A stretch of 10,778 bases of DNA from Paramuribaculum sp. (GCA_029062075.1 JAIDQW010000236.1:1-10778), one strand, 5' to 3'; counted from the stretch's first letter, positions 1 through 7,015 are shown. Notes: generated from the sequence alone by a model not told the origin. Made by a program: numbers and translations.

Positions 1-902
1 GTGCTATTCTTCCTCAAAAAATAGCTGAACTTACCCGCAATGTGATTTTTGATGGCAATACGGTTGTTGAGGGAGCTGTGTTCGGTCAAACTATTCAGGT
101 GCGTGGAGGAGATGTAGAAATTCAAGGAGCAGTTTTCGCTCAGAAGGAGTTTTATATTTCCGGCGATGTCAAAGGAGGGGTGACCATGATGAAGTCGGTA
201 GGCTCCGCCGGTTCTGTTACAGCAAGAGTGAGCGGATGTCGCCCTGTTTTCTGCTCTGATATAAATGCAAAATCGGTGTCGCTGCAAAACGCCTATGTGG
301 CAGGAAGTATATATGCCGATGAGGTGACTCTGGACAATTGTGTTGTTGTCGGTGGTGTGTTTGCTACTCAGGAGGCTGATATAAATAATTCGGTGATAGG
401 TACTTTTAATACTCCGAGGGTTACTCTTGACGGTACTGTGCAGTTGCTGCTTCCCTCTGCGTTCACTATCGAAAAACCTATTACAGGCCCTAACACCAGG
501 CTTTATAATTTGTCGCTCTCTGATCTCGGTGCTCTTTTCCGGGGAGTTGAGGAGGACAGAAACTCGGGCAGGATACCTATGAATCTGGAAACTGATGAGG
601 TGCGCTCCAATCTCATGGAAGGGGATGTACAGAGAAATCTCCGCTCGTTTACAGTGATAGGAAAGGTGCTTGCTGCTGACATGATTGATACCGACAGGTT
701 CCAGAATCATTTCCTTCTGACAGCCGCCTCATTAGGTCCTCAGCTGCTCAAAACCTATGATCTGGGTGTGAATTCCGACGGTTCGCCGGCAAAACTTGAA
801 GCTACAGCGATAAGAGATTTCTTGTTTGATATCCTTTCCGGCAAAAAAGAGCCGAGAGAAATTGACGCGACTTTCTCACTGACAGATATGGCAAGAAATT
901 GA
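1..902 (+). CDS. Bactofilin-like / polymer-forming beta-repeat protein, 5' end missing
   Basis: Partial gene entering from the left edge. The frame is open from position 3, so the GTG at 42 is internal and not a convincing start. The ATG at 40 is out of frame and followed at once by TGA. From the GTG onward 286 residues are visible. The first ~140 are a run of short hydrophobic beta strands separated by Gly, Asn and Asp turns, for example VVEGAVFGQTIQV, VEIQGAVFA and VVVGGVFATQEADI. This pattern is typical of right-handed beta-helix, bactofilin-type polymer-forming proteins. The last ~140 residues look mixed alpha/beta and I do not recognise them. No signal peptide or membrane segment is visible in the part present. 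The beta-repeat fold is read from sequence. A cytoskeletal or scaffold role is inference from bactofilins, and a generic hypothetical protein with a beta-solenoid is equally possible. The gene ends just before a strong terminator. Confidence 0.6.
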   Translation, partial: AILPQKIAELTRNVIFDGNTVVEGAVFGQTIQVRGGDVEIQGAVFAQKEFYISGDVKGGVTMMKSVGSAGSVTARVSGCRPVFCSDINAKSVSLQNAYVAGSIYADEVTLDNCVVVGGVFATQEADINNSVIGTFNTPRVTLDGTVQLLLPSAFTIEKPITGPNTRLYNLSLSDLGALFRGVEEDRNSGRIPMNLETDEVRSNLMEGDVQRNLRSFTVIGKVLAADMIDTDRFQNHFLLTAASLGPQLLKTYDLGVNSDGSPAKLEATAIRDFLFDILSGKKEPREIDATFSLTDMARN

Positions 903-926
903 TAAAGTTCGGTTTAAGCCAATAAG

Positions 927-954
927 AAAGACTGCGCAACTCGCAGTCTTTTTT
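927..954 (+). terminator. Intrinsic terminator after the bactofilin-like gene
   Basis: A 10-bp perfect stem (AAAGACTGCG / CGCAGTCTTT) has a 5-nt loop CAACT and continues into six T residues at 949-954. It lies 24 bp after the stop codon. The next gene converges from the other side and ends at 982. On the minus strand the hairpin is followed by a weaker T-rich stretch, so it may also terminate that operon. Confidence 0.9.
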
Positions 955-981
955 ATGTTGTAGTAATCAGCGATTCTATAT

Positions 982-2109
982 TCAGTCGGGAAAAAGTCGC
1001 TTCAATGCAGGTTCTATGTCAGACCATTCAAACCCTGAAGCCACTATGTTGCCATCAGCATCGATCAGCATCAGTCCCCAACTGGAAACACCATGATTGT
1101 TGAAAATTTTGAATTTGTCATCGAGATCCAGCAGACATTGCCACGGATTTTGGTCTTCAGCAACTGCCACCTTGAAATTTTCCGCTGACTGGAATTCTCT
1201 TGCAAGGCTGAAAGCATTCAGGCCGCGGCTGCGGTATTTCTCATAAAGGGGCACAATATCTTTCGCATCCTTGCGGCAGGACAGGCACCATGTTGCCCAG
1301 CATATCACAAGGGTTGGTTTACCGGCTAAATAATCTGATATGTTCACTTCAGCACCATCTGAATTGTAGGCGTTGTAGCTATGGTATTTGCGCCCCAAAA
1401 TTTGAAGACCATTATCGCCTTCTGCGGCTTTTATTGCAGCGTGAGCGCTGTTGCCGGGATAAAGAGACTCGTAGCATTGGTGATACAGGTCAAGAAGTGA
1501 TGCGAGGTTATGATTAGTGATGTCGAAATTTGAGACCTGGTTGGCAAGATCAAGTAGGAAAGCAAGCATAGGATTAGCTTTGTAATACTCGTTCTGCCAC
1601 TCTTGATACTCTTTGTTCAGCATTTCTGTCTGAGCTTCAGTCAGATTTCCCGGCTCAATCCCCAGTTGTGAGATGCGACTGTTCACCCATTCTTTTCCGG
1701 CATCTTTCATACGTTTTCGCTTGAGAAATTCCGGACCGTCTGACTCAACAGTCAATTCATTTCCGTCAAAGTGGATTTTCACTGTTGCTCCATTCTCCAC
1801 ATAAAAATCAGCTGTACGTGATGTTCTTCCTCGTTTTTCAAGCTCACCGAAGTCAACTACCGTTAGAAGCTCTATTTCATCGGTTTCGATATTGCATTCG
1901 TAGATACCTGATTCAAGTTTTGTACGCAGTTCCGAATCTTTTGGGTCTGCACCTTTCTTTTTTATAACAAGCTCATAGGGCTTTGCGCCATCTGAAGCTG
2001 TGATAATAACCTTACACTTCTCTTTCGCGGCAAGACACAGCGCCGGTAACACTAATAGAACTGTTACAATCTTTCGTGACAAAAGGAATTTTAGGTAGGT
2101 CTTTATCAT
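982..2109 (-). CDS. Exported TlpA/thioredoxin-like protein with DUF4369-like N-terminal domain
   Basis: 375 aa. Residues 1-28 form a signal peptide: basic start, hydrophobic core VTVLLVLPALCLAA, likely signal peptidase I cleavage near residue 28. Residues ~32-125 resemble the beta-rich DUF4369 domain that precedes TlpA domains in many Bacteroidetes proteins. A helical linker (~126-235) follows, then a thioredoxin fold (~245-375) with the active site WATWCLSC (Cys275, Cys278). TlpA-family proteins act in the periplasm on protein thiols, often as reductants. Two features are odd. The dipeptide between the cysteines is Leu-Ser rather than the usual x-Pro. The loop that normally carries the cis-proline reads GVSSWGLMLID, with no proline. 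The gene lies 10 bp after the SGNH hydrolase gene and is surely co-transcribed with it. No Shine-Dalgarno is visible, which is normal for Bacteroidetes. The family is clear; the redox activity and substrate are inferred. Confidence 0.85.
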   Translation of the reverse strand: MIKTYLKFLLSRKIVTVLLVLPALCLAAKEKCKVIITASDGAKPYELVIKKKGADPKDSELRTKLESGIYECNIETDEIELLTVVDFGELEKRGRTSRTADFYVENGATVKIHFDGNELTVESDGPEFLKRKRMKDAGKEWVNSRISQLGIEPGNLTEAQTEMLNKEYQEWQNEYYKANPMLAFLLDLANQVSNFDITNHNLASLLDLYHQCYESLYPGNSAHAAIKAAEGDNGLQILGRKYHSYNAYNSDGAEVNISDYLAGKPTLVICWATWCLSCRKDAKDIVPLYEKYRSRGLNAFSLAREFQSAENFKVAVAEDQNPWQCLLDLDDKFKIFNNHGVSSWGLMLIDADGNIVASGFEWSDIEPALKRLFPD

Positions 2110-2119
2110 ATTATATAAT

Positions 2120-3457
2120 TTAAGGTTGTGCAGCTTGGATTTTGGTGTAGGTGTCCTCTATGCACTTGGGGCAGCGGGCTTTTGAGCCGGGAATCTTGGG
2201 CGCAATAGTCCTTGCCACTACTCCGTAGCCTCTTCCCATAAGGAAATTCTTTTCAATGTACTCCGGGTTTGCGGCATTGTCCCTGCCGATCAATGGGGTA
2301 TAAATATCTATGAAACCGATATTGTCATCCTCTGATGCGAGTCCGGCAAGTTGAATATTGAAGGGTAGCGTGAGTGAATCGTTCAGCTCCGCTTGGTTTG
2401 TGGGAATTAGTGACATTATTTCAATACGTGTGGAGTCCGCAGGTGCAAATTCTCTGATTTTTGCAATAAGCTGTTTGTAGTTATCTATGATAGCTGCGAT
2501 ATCGGCATTCTTGGAATAAAGCTGAGCCACACCGGTGTAAAGCAGTATTTCAGACGGGATTTCTTTATTACCGTTTGCTTTGAATATGGTTTCCATAGCA
2601 TTGATCCAGGTATTGATAGGTATGCCGCCGTATCCCCAGCATGTGCCGCGGTTTTTTACATTCGGGTTGGCGAGAAGTTCGTGCCATTCTCCGCCGTGAA
2701 TCATCTCATCACCTATAATTAGAATGTCGTTTGATTTAATGGGATAGGCACCGAAATAAGTAAACCGCATACCAACAGAGCTATCGCTAATTCCTCCGTT
2801 TGATTCAATCATGTCGGTAGTATAGATAGATTTCAACCCTGTGTATGGAGCTATTTTGTCAAGCCATATTCGGTAACCCTTGTAATTAAGATGCAGGTTG
2901 TCATAGCTGATTTCTTTGGTGAGAATTCCCTGCATGTCATCGAAGAGGTCGATAAAAGTAGCTCCCATCGGTTCAACGAGTTGCTTTACTTTAGCATTTA
3001 TGGCGGCAATAGCCTCCGGTGTTCGCGTGCCGTTGCAGCTCGGCAGGATTGATTGAACATATACTTCGGTGGAAGGGGAGCCGGCTATTATCAATCTTGC
3101 AATTTCTGAAATTCTTGCGGCAATACTGTCCGGTTGATTGAGCTGCTGGTATGCTAAATCATTGGTACCGATACCGATAAATACTTTTGCGGGTTTGAGA
3201 GCGATAACTGTGCCTACATTATCAATCAGTTCGGGTGTGGTAGCGCCGGAGTTGCCTCGGTTGAGCACTTTTTGATTTGCTCCCAGAGCTTCCCACCATT
3301 CATGCATATTGGTTATGGAGTTGCCGAAAAATACGATAGCACTGTCTTGTAGGGGCAGGGCTTTGAACTGGTCATAGCGATGTTTGCGTGCGGGTGTTGT
3401 TGCAAAAACCGAAACTGTGAAAAGAGCCACAGCGATTGATAGAAAATAACGCTTCAT
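2120..3457 (-). CDS. Exported tandem SGNH/GDSL hydrolase (active domain plus degenerate domain)
   Basis: 445 aa, with a signal peptide cleaved near VFA (residue 19). Residues ~38-207 are a complete SGNH hydrolase domain: block I GNSIT with nucleophile Ser47, block II NRGNSG (Gly68), block III GTND (97-100) and block V DNLH with Asp186 and His189. Such enzymes hydrolyse esters or acyl/acetyl groups, often on carbohydrates or lipids. Residues ~244-421 repeat the fold but lack the catalytic residues: GNSIT becomes GDEMI, GTND becomes GVAQ, and the His position is Phe405, while NRG, the EWxEL-like helix and the GY...IAP ending are kept. The C-terminus has a CPKC pair (Cys429, Cys432). It is the first gene of a two-gene operon with the TlpA-like protein and has a good promoter motif upstream. 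The SGNH family is certain. The substrate is unknown; an acetyl- or acylesterase acting on glycans in the periplasm or at the cell surface is inference. Confidence 0.9.
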   Translation of the reverse strand: MKRYFLSIAVALFTVSVFATTPARKHRYDQFKALPLQDSAIVFFGNSITNMHEWWEALGANQKVLNRGNSGATTPELIDNVGTVIALKPAKVFIGIGTNDLAYQQLNQPDSIAARISEIARLIIAGSPSTEVYVQSILPSCNGTRTPEAIAAINAKVKQLVEPMGATFIDLFDDMQGILTKEISYDNLHLNYKGYRIWLDKIAPYTGLKSIYTTDMIESNGGISDSSVGMRFTYFGAYPIKSNDILIIGDEMIHGGEWHELLANPNVKNRGTCWGYGGIPINTWINAMETIFKANGNKEIPSEILLYTGVAQLYSKNADIAAIIDNYKQLIAKIREFAPADSTRIEIMSLIPTNQAELNDSLTLPFNIQLAGLASEDDNIGFIDIYTPLIGRDNAANPEYIEKNFLMGRGYGVVARTIAPKIPGSKARCPKCIEDTYTKIQAAQP

Positions 3458-3503
3458 GATACAAATAATAAAGGTATAGCGGTAAAATTCAGCTAATCAG
3501 AAG

Positions 3504-3534
3504 CAAATATATCAATTATTTCGTTAATAATCAA
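3504..3534 (-). promoter_or_regulatory. Bacteroidetes-type promoter for the SGNH-TlpA operon
   Basis: Read on the minus strand, a TATATTTG box at 3504-3511 fits the Bacteroidetes -7 consensus TAnnTTTG. A TTG at 3532-3534 sits about 20 bp upstream at the -33 position. Transcription would start near 3497, giving a leader of about 40 nt before the ATG at 3457. Confidence 0.7.
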
Positions 3535-3611
3535 TATGCAATACCTAATAAGGTTAAGGAAAACCGGATATTCGGTAGTTTTTGTATGATATAAGTAGAG
3601 TAAAATAAGAA

Positions 3612-3647
3612 AAGTTGTGACATAACGGATGGGTTATGTCACAACTT
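3612..3647 (-). terminator. Hairpin terminator downstream of tRNA-Arg
   Basis: A perfect 15-bp stem (3612-3626 with 3633-3647) encloses a 6-nt loop. On the minus strand it is followed by a T-rich stretch (TTTCTTATTTTA), as expected for an intrinsic terminator. It begins 10 nt past the tRNA 3' end. The only other neighbour, the SGNH gene, is transcribed away from it, so it most likely ends the tRNA (and any dapA read-through) transcript. Confidence 0.85.
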
Positions 3648-3657
3648 GCATTTGGTG

Positions 3658-3731
3658 TGATCCGGATGCGACTCGAACGCATGACCGTCTGCTTAGAAGG
3701 CAGATGCTCTATCCAGCTGAGCTACCGGACC
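3658..3731 (-). tRNA. tRNA-Arg, anticodon UCU
   Basis: The 74-nt minus-strand sequence folds as a standard cloverleaf. The acceptor stem is GGTCCGG with CCGGATC (one G-U pair). The D stem is GCTC/GAGC, and the anticodon stem TCTGC/GCAGA has loop CTTCTAA, giving anticodon TCT. The variable loop is CGGTC, and the T arm is ATGCG-TTCGAGT-CGCAT. The discriminator base is A. The 3' CCA is not encoded (CAC follows), so it must be added after transcription. It decodes AGA. The gene lies 53 bp after dapA on the same strand, with its own promoter motif and a dedicated terminator. Confidence 0.97.
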
Positions 3732-3766
3732 TGTTGTATTTTGCTGTCATTTTTGATTTGACGCTG

Positions 3767-3774
3767 CAAAGATA
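3767..3774 (-). promoter_or_regulatory. -7 box of tRNA-Arg promoter
   Basis: TATCTTTG on the minus strand matches TAnnTTTG and lies 36 bp before the tRNA 5' end. It sits just past the dapA stop codon. A -33 element would fall inside the dapA 3' end. A TTG at 3799-3801 is present but its spacing (24 bp) is longer than usual. The tRNA may also receive read-through from dapA. Confidence 0.6.
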
Positions 3775-3784
3775 CTAAATTTTT

Positions 3785-4669
3785 TTAATTTAGCGAATCA
3801 AGAACTTGCCTGATTTTTTCATAGGTGGTTATTCTGGTGGGAACCAGTGGTAAACGAAGTTCATTTTCAATAAATCCCATAGCATGGAGCAGACATTTTA
3901 CTCCGGCGGGGTTGCCGTCAACAAAGAGCAGGCTGAAGAGATCTGTGAAGCGGTGGTGAATTGTTCTTGCCGCATCATATTCTCCGTCAAGTGCCAGGCG
4001 CACCATCCTTGAAAATTCTTTCGGGAAAGCATTTCCAATAACCGAAATAACTCCTGCGGCTCCGAGTGTGATAAGTGGAAATGTAATTCCGTCATCTCCG
4101 GAAATGACGAGGAAGTCGGGACGCTTGTGCTTGATTATGTCGTCCATCTGGCTGATGTTGCCGCTGGCTTCTTTGATGCCGATTATATTCGGGTGCTCTG
4201 CTGCAAGGCGTAGTGTTGTTTCAGCGGTCATGTTCACTCCCGTGCGTCCCGGCACATTATATAATATGATGGGCAGGGGTGATGCTTTGGCAATTGCGGA
4301 GTAGTGCTGGTAAATGCCTTCCTGCGAGGGTTTGTTGTAATATGGCACAACAGATAGAACAGCACCGAAATCGTTTGTGTCAATGCTTTTTACCTCCTCC
4401 ACCACTGCTGCGGTGTTATTGCCACCGCATCCTATTACGAGTGGGACTCTGTCGGCTACTCTGTCGGCAACAAATCGTTTGACATCTGCTTTTTCGGTTG
4501 AGCTCAGTGCGGGTGTCTCGGCTGTGGTGCCGAGTACAACGAGATAGTCGGCGCCGCTTTTTATCTGATATTCTATCAGCTTGGCGAGTGCATCGTAGTC
4601 AATTGATTTATCTGCTTTAAACGGTGTGATAAGAGCCACACCCATTCCTCTTAGGTCAAATCGTGCCAT
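3785..4669 (-). CDS. dapA: 4-hydroxy-tetrahydrodipicolinate synthase
   Basis: Cytosolic class I aldolase that condenses pyruvate with aspartate semialdehyde. This is the first committed step towards diaminopimelate (peptidoglycan) and lysine. It is a single TIM barrel of the DHDPS/NAL family. With the chosen start it has 294 aa, normal for DapA. Visible signatures are GTTAET (Thr48, Thr49), the YYNKP tyrosines (Tyr110/111), LYNVPGRTG with the catalytic-triad Tyr137 and substrate-binding Arg142, and the Schiff-base lysine in GIKEASG (Lys166). The reading frame can be extended to a TTG at 4696, adding nine residues, but that codon lies inside the promoter -7 box. The ATG at 4669 is therefore preferred. 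The gene stands alone, divergent from trxA and followed by tRNA-Arg. The family also includes N-acetylneuraminate lyase, but the GTTAET and Arg142 context supports DapA. Confidence 0.95.
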   Translation of the reverse strand: MARFDLRGMGVALITPFKADKSIDYDALAKLIEYQIKSGADYLVVLGTTAETPALSSTEKADVKRFVADRVADRVPLVIGCGGNNTAAVVEEVKSIDTNDFGAVLSVVPYYNKPSQEGIYQHYSAIAKASPLPIILYNVPGRTGVNMTAETTLRLAAEHPNIIGIKEASGNISQMDDIIKHKRPDFLVISGDDGITFPLITLGAAGVISVIGNAFPKEFSRMVRLALDGEYDAARTIHHRFTDLFSLLFVDGNPAGVKCLLHAMGFIENELRLPLVPTRITTYEKIRQVLDSLN

Positions 4670-4693
4670 ATATCCGTGTGGATGATTGTTTTG

Positions 4694-4701
4694 CAAATTT
4701 A
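4694..4701 (-). promoter_or_regulatory. -7 box of dapA promoter
   Basis: TAAATTTG on the minus strand is a full TAnnTTTG match, 24 bp before the preferred dapA ATG. Transcription would start near 4688, leaving a leader of about 20 nt, too short for a lysine riboswitch. No clear -33 element was found at the usual spacing. Confidence 0.65.
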
Positions 4702-4825
4702 GCTAAAAAATCAGTAGCTATAGTAATATGTGCTTAAAAAACATCTTATAGCCGCATCTTCTATCAAACCTTAAGGGGTTGCGGATTGTTACTATAGAAA
4801 AAGGAAATAACTAAAAATAGAAATT

Positions 4826-5140
4826 ATGAGTGAATTCAGTGAAATCATCAAAGAATCAAAACCCACCTTGGTGGATTTCTTTGCAACTTGGTGCGGGCCT
4901 TGTAAGATGCAGGCTCCTATTCTTGAAGAGGTCAAGGGTAAACTTGGCGACAGCGTGAATATTCTCAAAATTGATGTTGACCGTAACCCCGAACTTTCGG
5001 CAGAGTTCAGCATCCGTTCAGTGCCGACATTGATATTGTTTAAGGACGGTGAGGCTGTTTGGCGCGGCTATGGTCTTCATCAGGCGGACATGCTTGAGGC
5101 TAAGCTTCGCGAGCATATTCCAACAAAGTCAGATGAATAA
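4826..5140 (+). CDS. trxA: Thioredoxin
   Basis: 104 aa, the usual thioredoxin length, with no signal peptide, so cytosolic. The single thioredoxin fold has the canonical active site WCGPCK (Cys23, Cys26), the buried Asp17 in LVDFFATW and the cis-proline in SVPTLILF (Pro67). It reduces protein disulfides using electrons from thioredoxin reductase, which is not encoded here. It is monocistronic: dapA diverges upstream and the transporter converges downstream. I saw no good TAnnTTTG box in the 124 bp upstream, so its promoter is not identified. An unrecognised promoter variant is possible. The start ATG gives the standard length, and the computed minus-strand frames across it are shadows. Confidence 0.96.
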   Translation: MSEFSEIIKESKPTLVDFFATWCGPCKMQAPILEEVKGKLGDSVNILKIDVDRNPELSAEFSIRSVPTLILFKDGEAVWRGYGLHQADMLEAKLREHIPTKSDE

Positions 5141-5181
5141 TCCGAATCTTTATTGAGCAATTGCTTAGGCAATATATGAGT

Positions 5182-5211
5182 AAGGGGCACACTGAATTCA
5201 GTGTGCCCCTT
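5182..5211. terminator. Perfect 30-bp palindrome between convergent trxA and transporter genes
   Basis: Two 15-base arms (AAGGGGCACACTGAA and its exact complement) meet without a spacer, with GAATTC at the centre. As RNA it would form a GC-rich 13-bp stem with an AATT loop from either strand. It lies 42 bp after the trxA stop and 36 bp after the transporter stop, as expected for a bidirectional terminator. Neither strand has a proper T tract directly after the stem, so it may block transcription or protect 3' ends rather than act as a textbook intrinsic terminator. Confidence 0.6.
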
Positions 5212-5246
5212 GCCGGGTATATATAAAAAAACGTGATAATGCGGTT

Positions 5247-6902
5247 TTACATAAGGCAAAGCACCAGTCCTTGCGCAGCAACCACTCGTAGGAACATCGT
5301 GAGAGGATAAACGGTAGAGTAGGCAACCGCAGGTGCATCGCTGCCCGTGCTTCCGTTGGCATAGGCGAGTGCAGGGGGATCGGTGTACCCACCGGAGAAC
5401 AGACCCATGATGGTGAGGAAGTTGATTTTATACACCCCACGGGCAATGCATCCAACAATAGCGAGTGGTAGGAATGTGATTATGAAGCCCCATATTACCC
5501 ACCACATACCGGTGGTGTTGAACACGGTTTCAGCGAACCCGGCGCCTGAGGATATACCCACCGAGGCAAGGAAGAGACAGATGCCGAGTTCTCGCATGAG
5601 CAGGGATGCGCTCGATGAAGTATAGGTGACGAGCTTGAATTTGTAGCCGAAGCGGCTAAGCAGGATAGCTACAACAAGCGGTCCACCGGCAAGTCCGAGT
5701 TTCATGCCGAATCCAACATTGATTGAGCCTACAATAATACCGAAAAGAATACCTATAAAAATGGTAATCATATTAGGTTCATTGAGGCGTTTCATTGAGT
5801 TTCCGAGCTTTTCTCCGAGGCGTGAAATGTCGTTTAAGTCGCCTACAACGGTGATTCGGTCACCCATCTGCAGGCGAAGACCGGGTGAGGCAAGAAGATC
5901 CACACCGGAGCGGTTTACTCTTGTTGCGTTAACCTTATAAGCTGTGTGAAGGCGCAGCGCACCGAGTGCAACACCGTTATACTCGCTCTTTGTGATTACG
6001 ATACGGCGGGAAACAACCTCACGTTGAGCAGCCTCCCAATCCATATCCACCTGCGGGCCTACAACTGTTTCAAAACGTTCGACATCCTGAGTTGAGATAA
6101 CAACATAAATTTTGTCGCCGGTATGTACCTGAGTAGATGAAACCGGAATAACCACTTTACCGTCCTCGCCAATAAGGCGTGAAATAACGAAGTCACACTG
6201 AATAATATCGTGAATCTGGCGCAGAGACTTACCGTTGATAAGCGGATTTGTCACTTCAACAGATATAATGTCAGGCTTATGCTGTGAGTTTTCGTTCTGC
6301 CGTTCAAGGTCCTTGATCTCTTCATCGGTTTTAACCCTGAAGATTCCTTTGATGAGGAACATTGCACCGATAATGCCGCAAACACCGAGAGGATAAGCAG
6401 CCGCATAACCCATAGACATGGTGTTGATGGCATCAGAGTTTCCGGCAGCCTGCTGTGCGGCAGCGAGTCCGGGGGTGTTGGTTACAGCACCGCTCATCAC
6501 ACCAACCAAAGCTGCGATATTTGTTTTGCCGTCAATGAAATAAATGGCAAGAACGATAGCAACGTTGAGCGCGATTCCAAGAACAGCAAGGCCGTTAAGT
6601 CGCATGCCACCCTTTTTGAATGAGCTGAAGAAACCGGGACCTACCTGAAGTCCGATTGAGAAGATAAACAGTATGAGACCGAACTCACGGATGAAGTGAA
6701 GCACTTCTCCATCCACAATATAACCGAAATGTCCCATCAAAATGCCTACAAACAGCACAAAGGTAACTCCAAGGCTCACACCGGCAATCTTCATTTTGCC
6801 GAGGTAAACACCCAGGGCAATCACAAAAGAGTAGAGTGCCAGAGTGCTCGCAAGGCTGGTGTTTCCGGGACCGATAATGTTGGTCAACCACGTAAAGTCC
6901 AT
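5247..6902 (-). CDS. YidE/AspT-family putative transporter with two RCK_C (TrkA-C) domains
   Basis: 551 aa from the chosen start, close to the ~553 aa of E. coli YidE. It is an inner-membrane protein with two homologous membrane halves (residues ~18-190 and ~375-551) around a cytosolic pair of RCK_C-like domains (~211-285 and ~296-370). The duplication is visible: EFGLILFIFSIGLQVGPGF (73-91) matches ELGICLFLASVGISSGAGF (438-456), and SGAVTNTP (137-144) matches SGGYTDPP (503-510). The family includes the aspartate:alanine antiporter AspT and uncharacterised YidE/YbjL proteins. The substrate here cannot be read from sequence. RCK_C domains usually bind ligands and may regulate transport. The frame runs 28 codons further up to a GTG at 6986, but that stretch spans a promoter motif and is basic rather than membrane-like, so the ATG at 6902 is preferred. 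The gene is monocistronic and divergent from pheT. Confidence 0.9.
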   Translation of the reverse strand: MDFTWLTNIIGPGNTSLASTLALYSFVIALGVYLGKMKIAGVSLGVTFVLFVGILMGHFGYIVDGEVLHFIREFGLILFIFSIGLQVGPGFFSSFKKGGMRLNGLAVLGIALNVAIVLAIYFIDGKTNIAALVGVMSGAVTNTPGLAAAQQAAGNSDAINTMSMGYAAAYPLGVCGIIGAMFLIKGIFRVKTDEEIKDLERQNENSQHKPDIISVEVTNPLINGKSLRQIHDIIQCDFVISRLIGEDGKVVIPVSSTQVHTGDKIYVVISTQDVERFETVVGPQVDMDWEAAQREVVSRRIVITKSEYNGVALGALRLHTAYKVNATRVNRSGVDLLASPGLRLQMGDRITVVGDLNDISRLGEKLGNSMKRLNEPNMITIFIGILFGIIVGSINVGFGMKLGLAGGPLVVAILLSRFGYKFKLVTYTSSSASLLMRELGICLFLASVGISSGAGFAETVFNTTGMWWVIWGFIITFLPLAIVGCIARGVYKINFLTIMGLFSGGYTDPPALAYANGSTGSDAPAVAYSTVYPLTMFLRVVAAQGLVLCLM

Positions 6903-6952
6903 ATATGCAAGTATATAATGTTGAAAATAATGCGGTTTTGTAAAAACGACTG

Positions 6953-6960
6953 CAAATTTA
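6953..6960 (-). promoter_or_regulatory. -7 box of the YidE/AspT-family transporter promoter
   Basis: TAAATTTG on the minus strand matches TAnnTTTG, 50 bp before the preferred ATG at 6902. The predicted transcript would start near 6946, downstream of the GTG at 6986, which argues against the longer protein. A TTTG at 6986-6989 is too far upstream (about 25 bp spacer) to be a confident -33 element. Confidence 0.6.
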
Positions 6961-7015
6961 CGCTTTTTTCGTGAGATTCTATGCACAAAGGCTAAGGGTG
7001 TGTAAAATTTATTTA

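Noticed and set aside
2020..2109. Lipobox in the TlpA-like protein (LPALC)
   Set aside because: The residue before the cysteine is Leu rather than Gly, Ala or Ser, so lipoprotein processing is unlikely; ordinary signal peptidase I cleavage fits better.
3612..3647. Long inverted repeat as an insertion-sequence end
   Set aside because: A single 15-bp hairpin with a 6-nt loop next to a tRNA 3' end and followed by T-rich DNA is best explained as a terminator; there is no transposase or target duplication nearby.
3658..3731. tRNA gene as an integration site for a mobile element
   Set aside because: No integrase, no repeated copy of the tRNA 3' end and no cargo genes are visible on either side within the window.
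4670..4825. Lysine riboswitch in front of dapA
   Set aside because: The predicted leader from the -7 box to the ATG is only about 20 nt, far too short for a lysine aptamer.
4792..5013. Minus-strand 73-aa frame over the start of trxA
   Set aside because: Antisense shadow of the trxA coding sequence with composition typical of a reverse-frame artefact.
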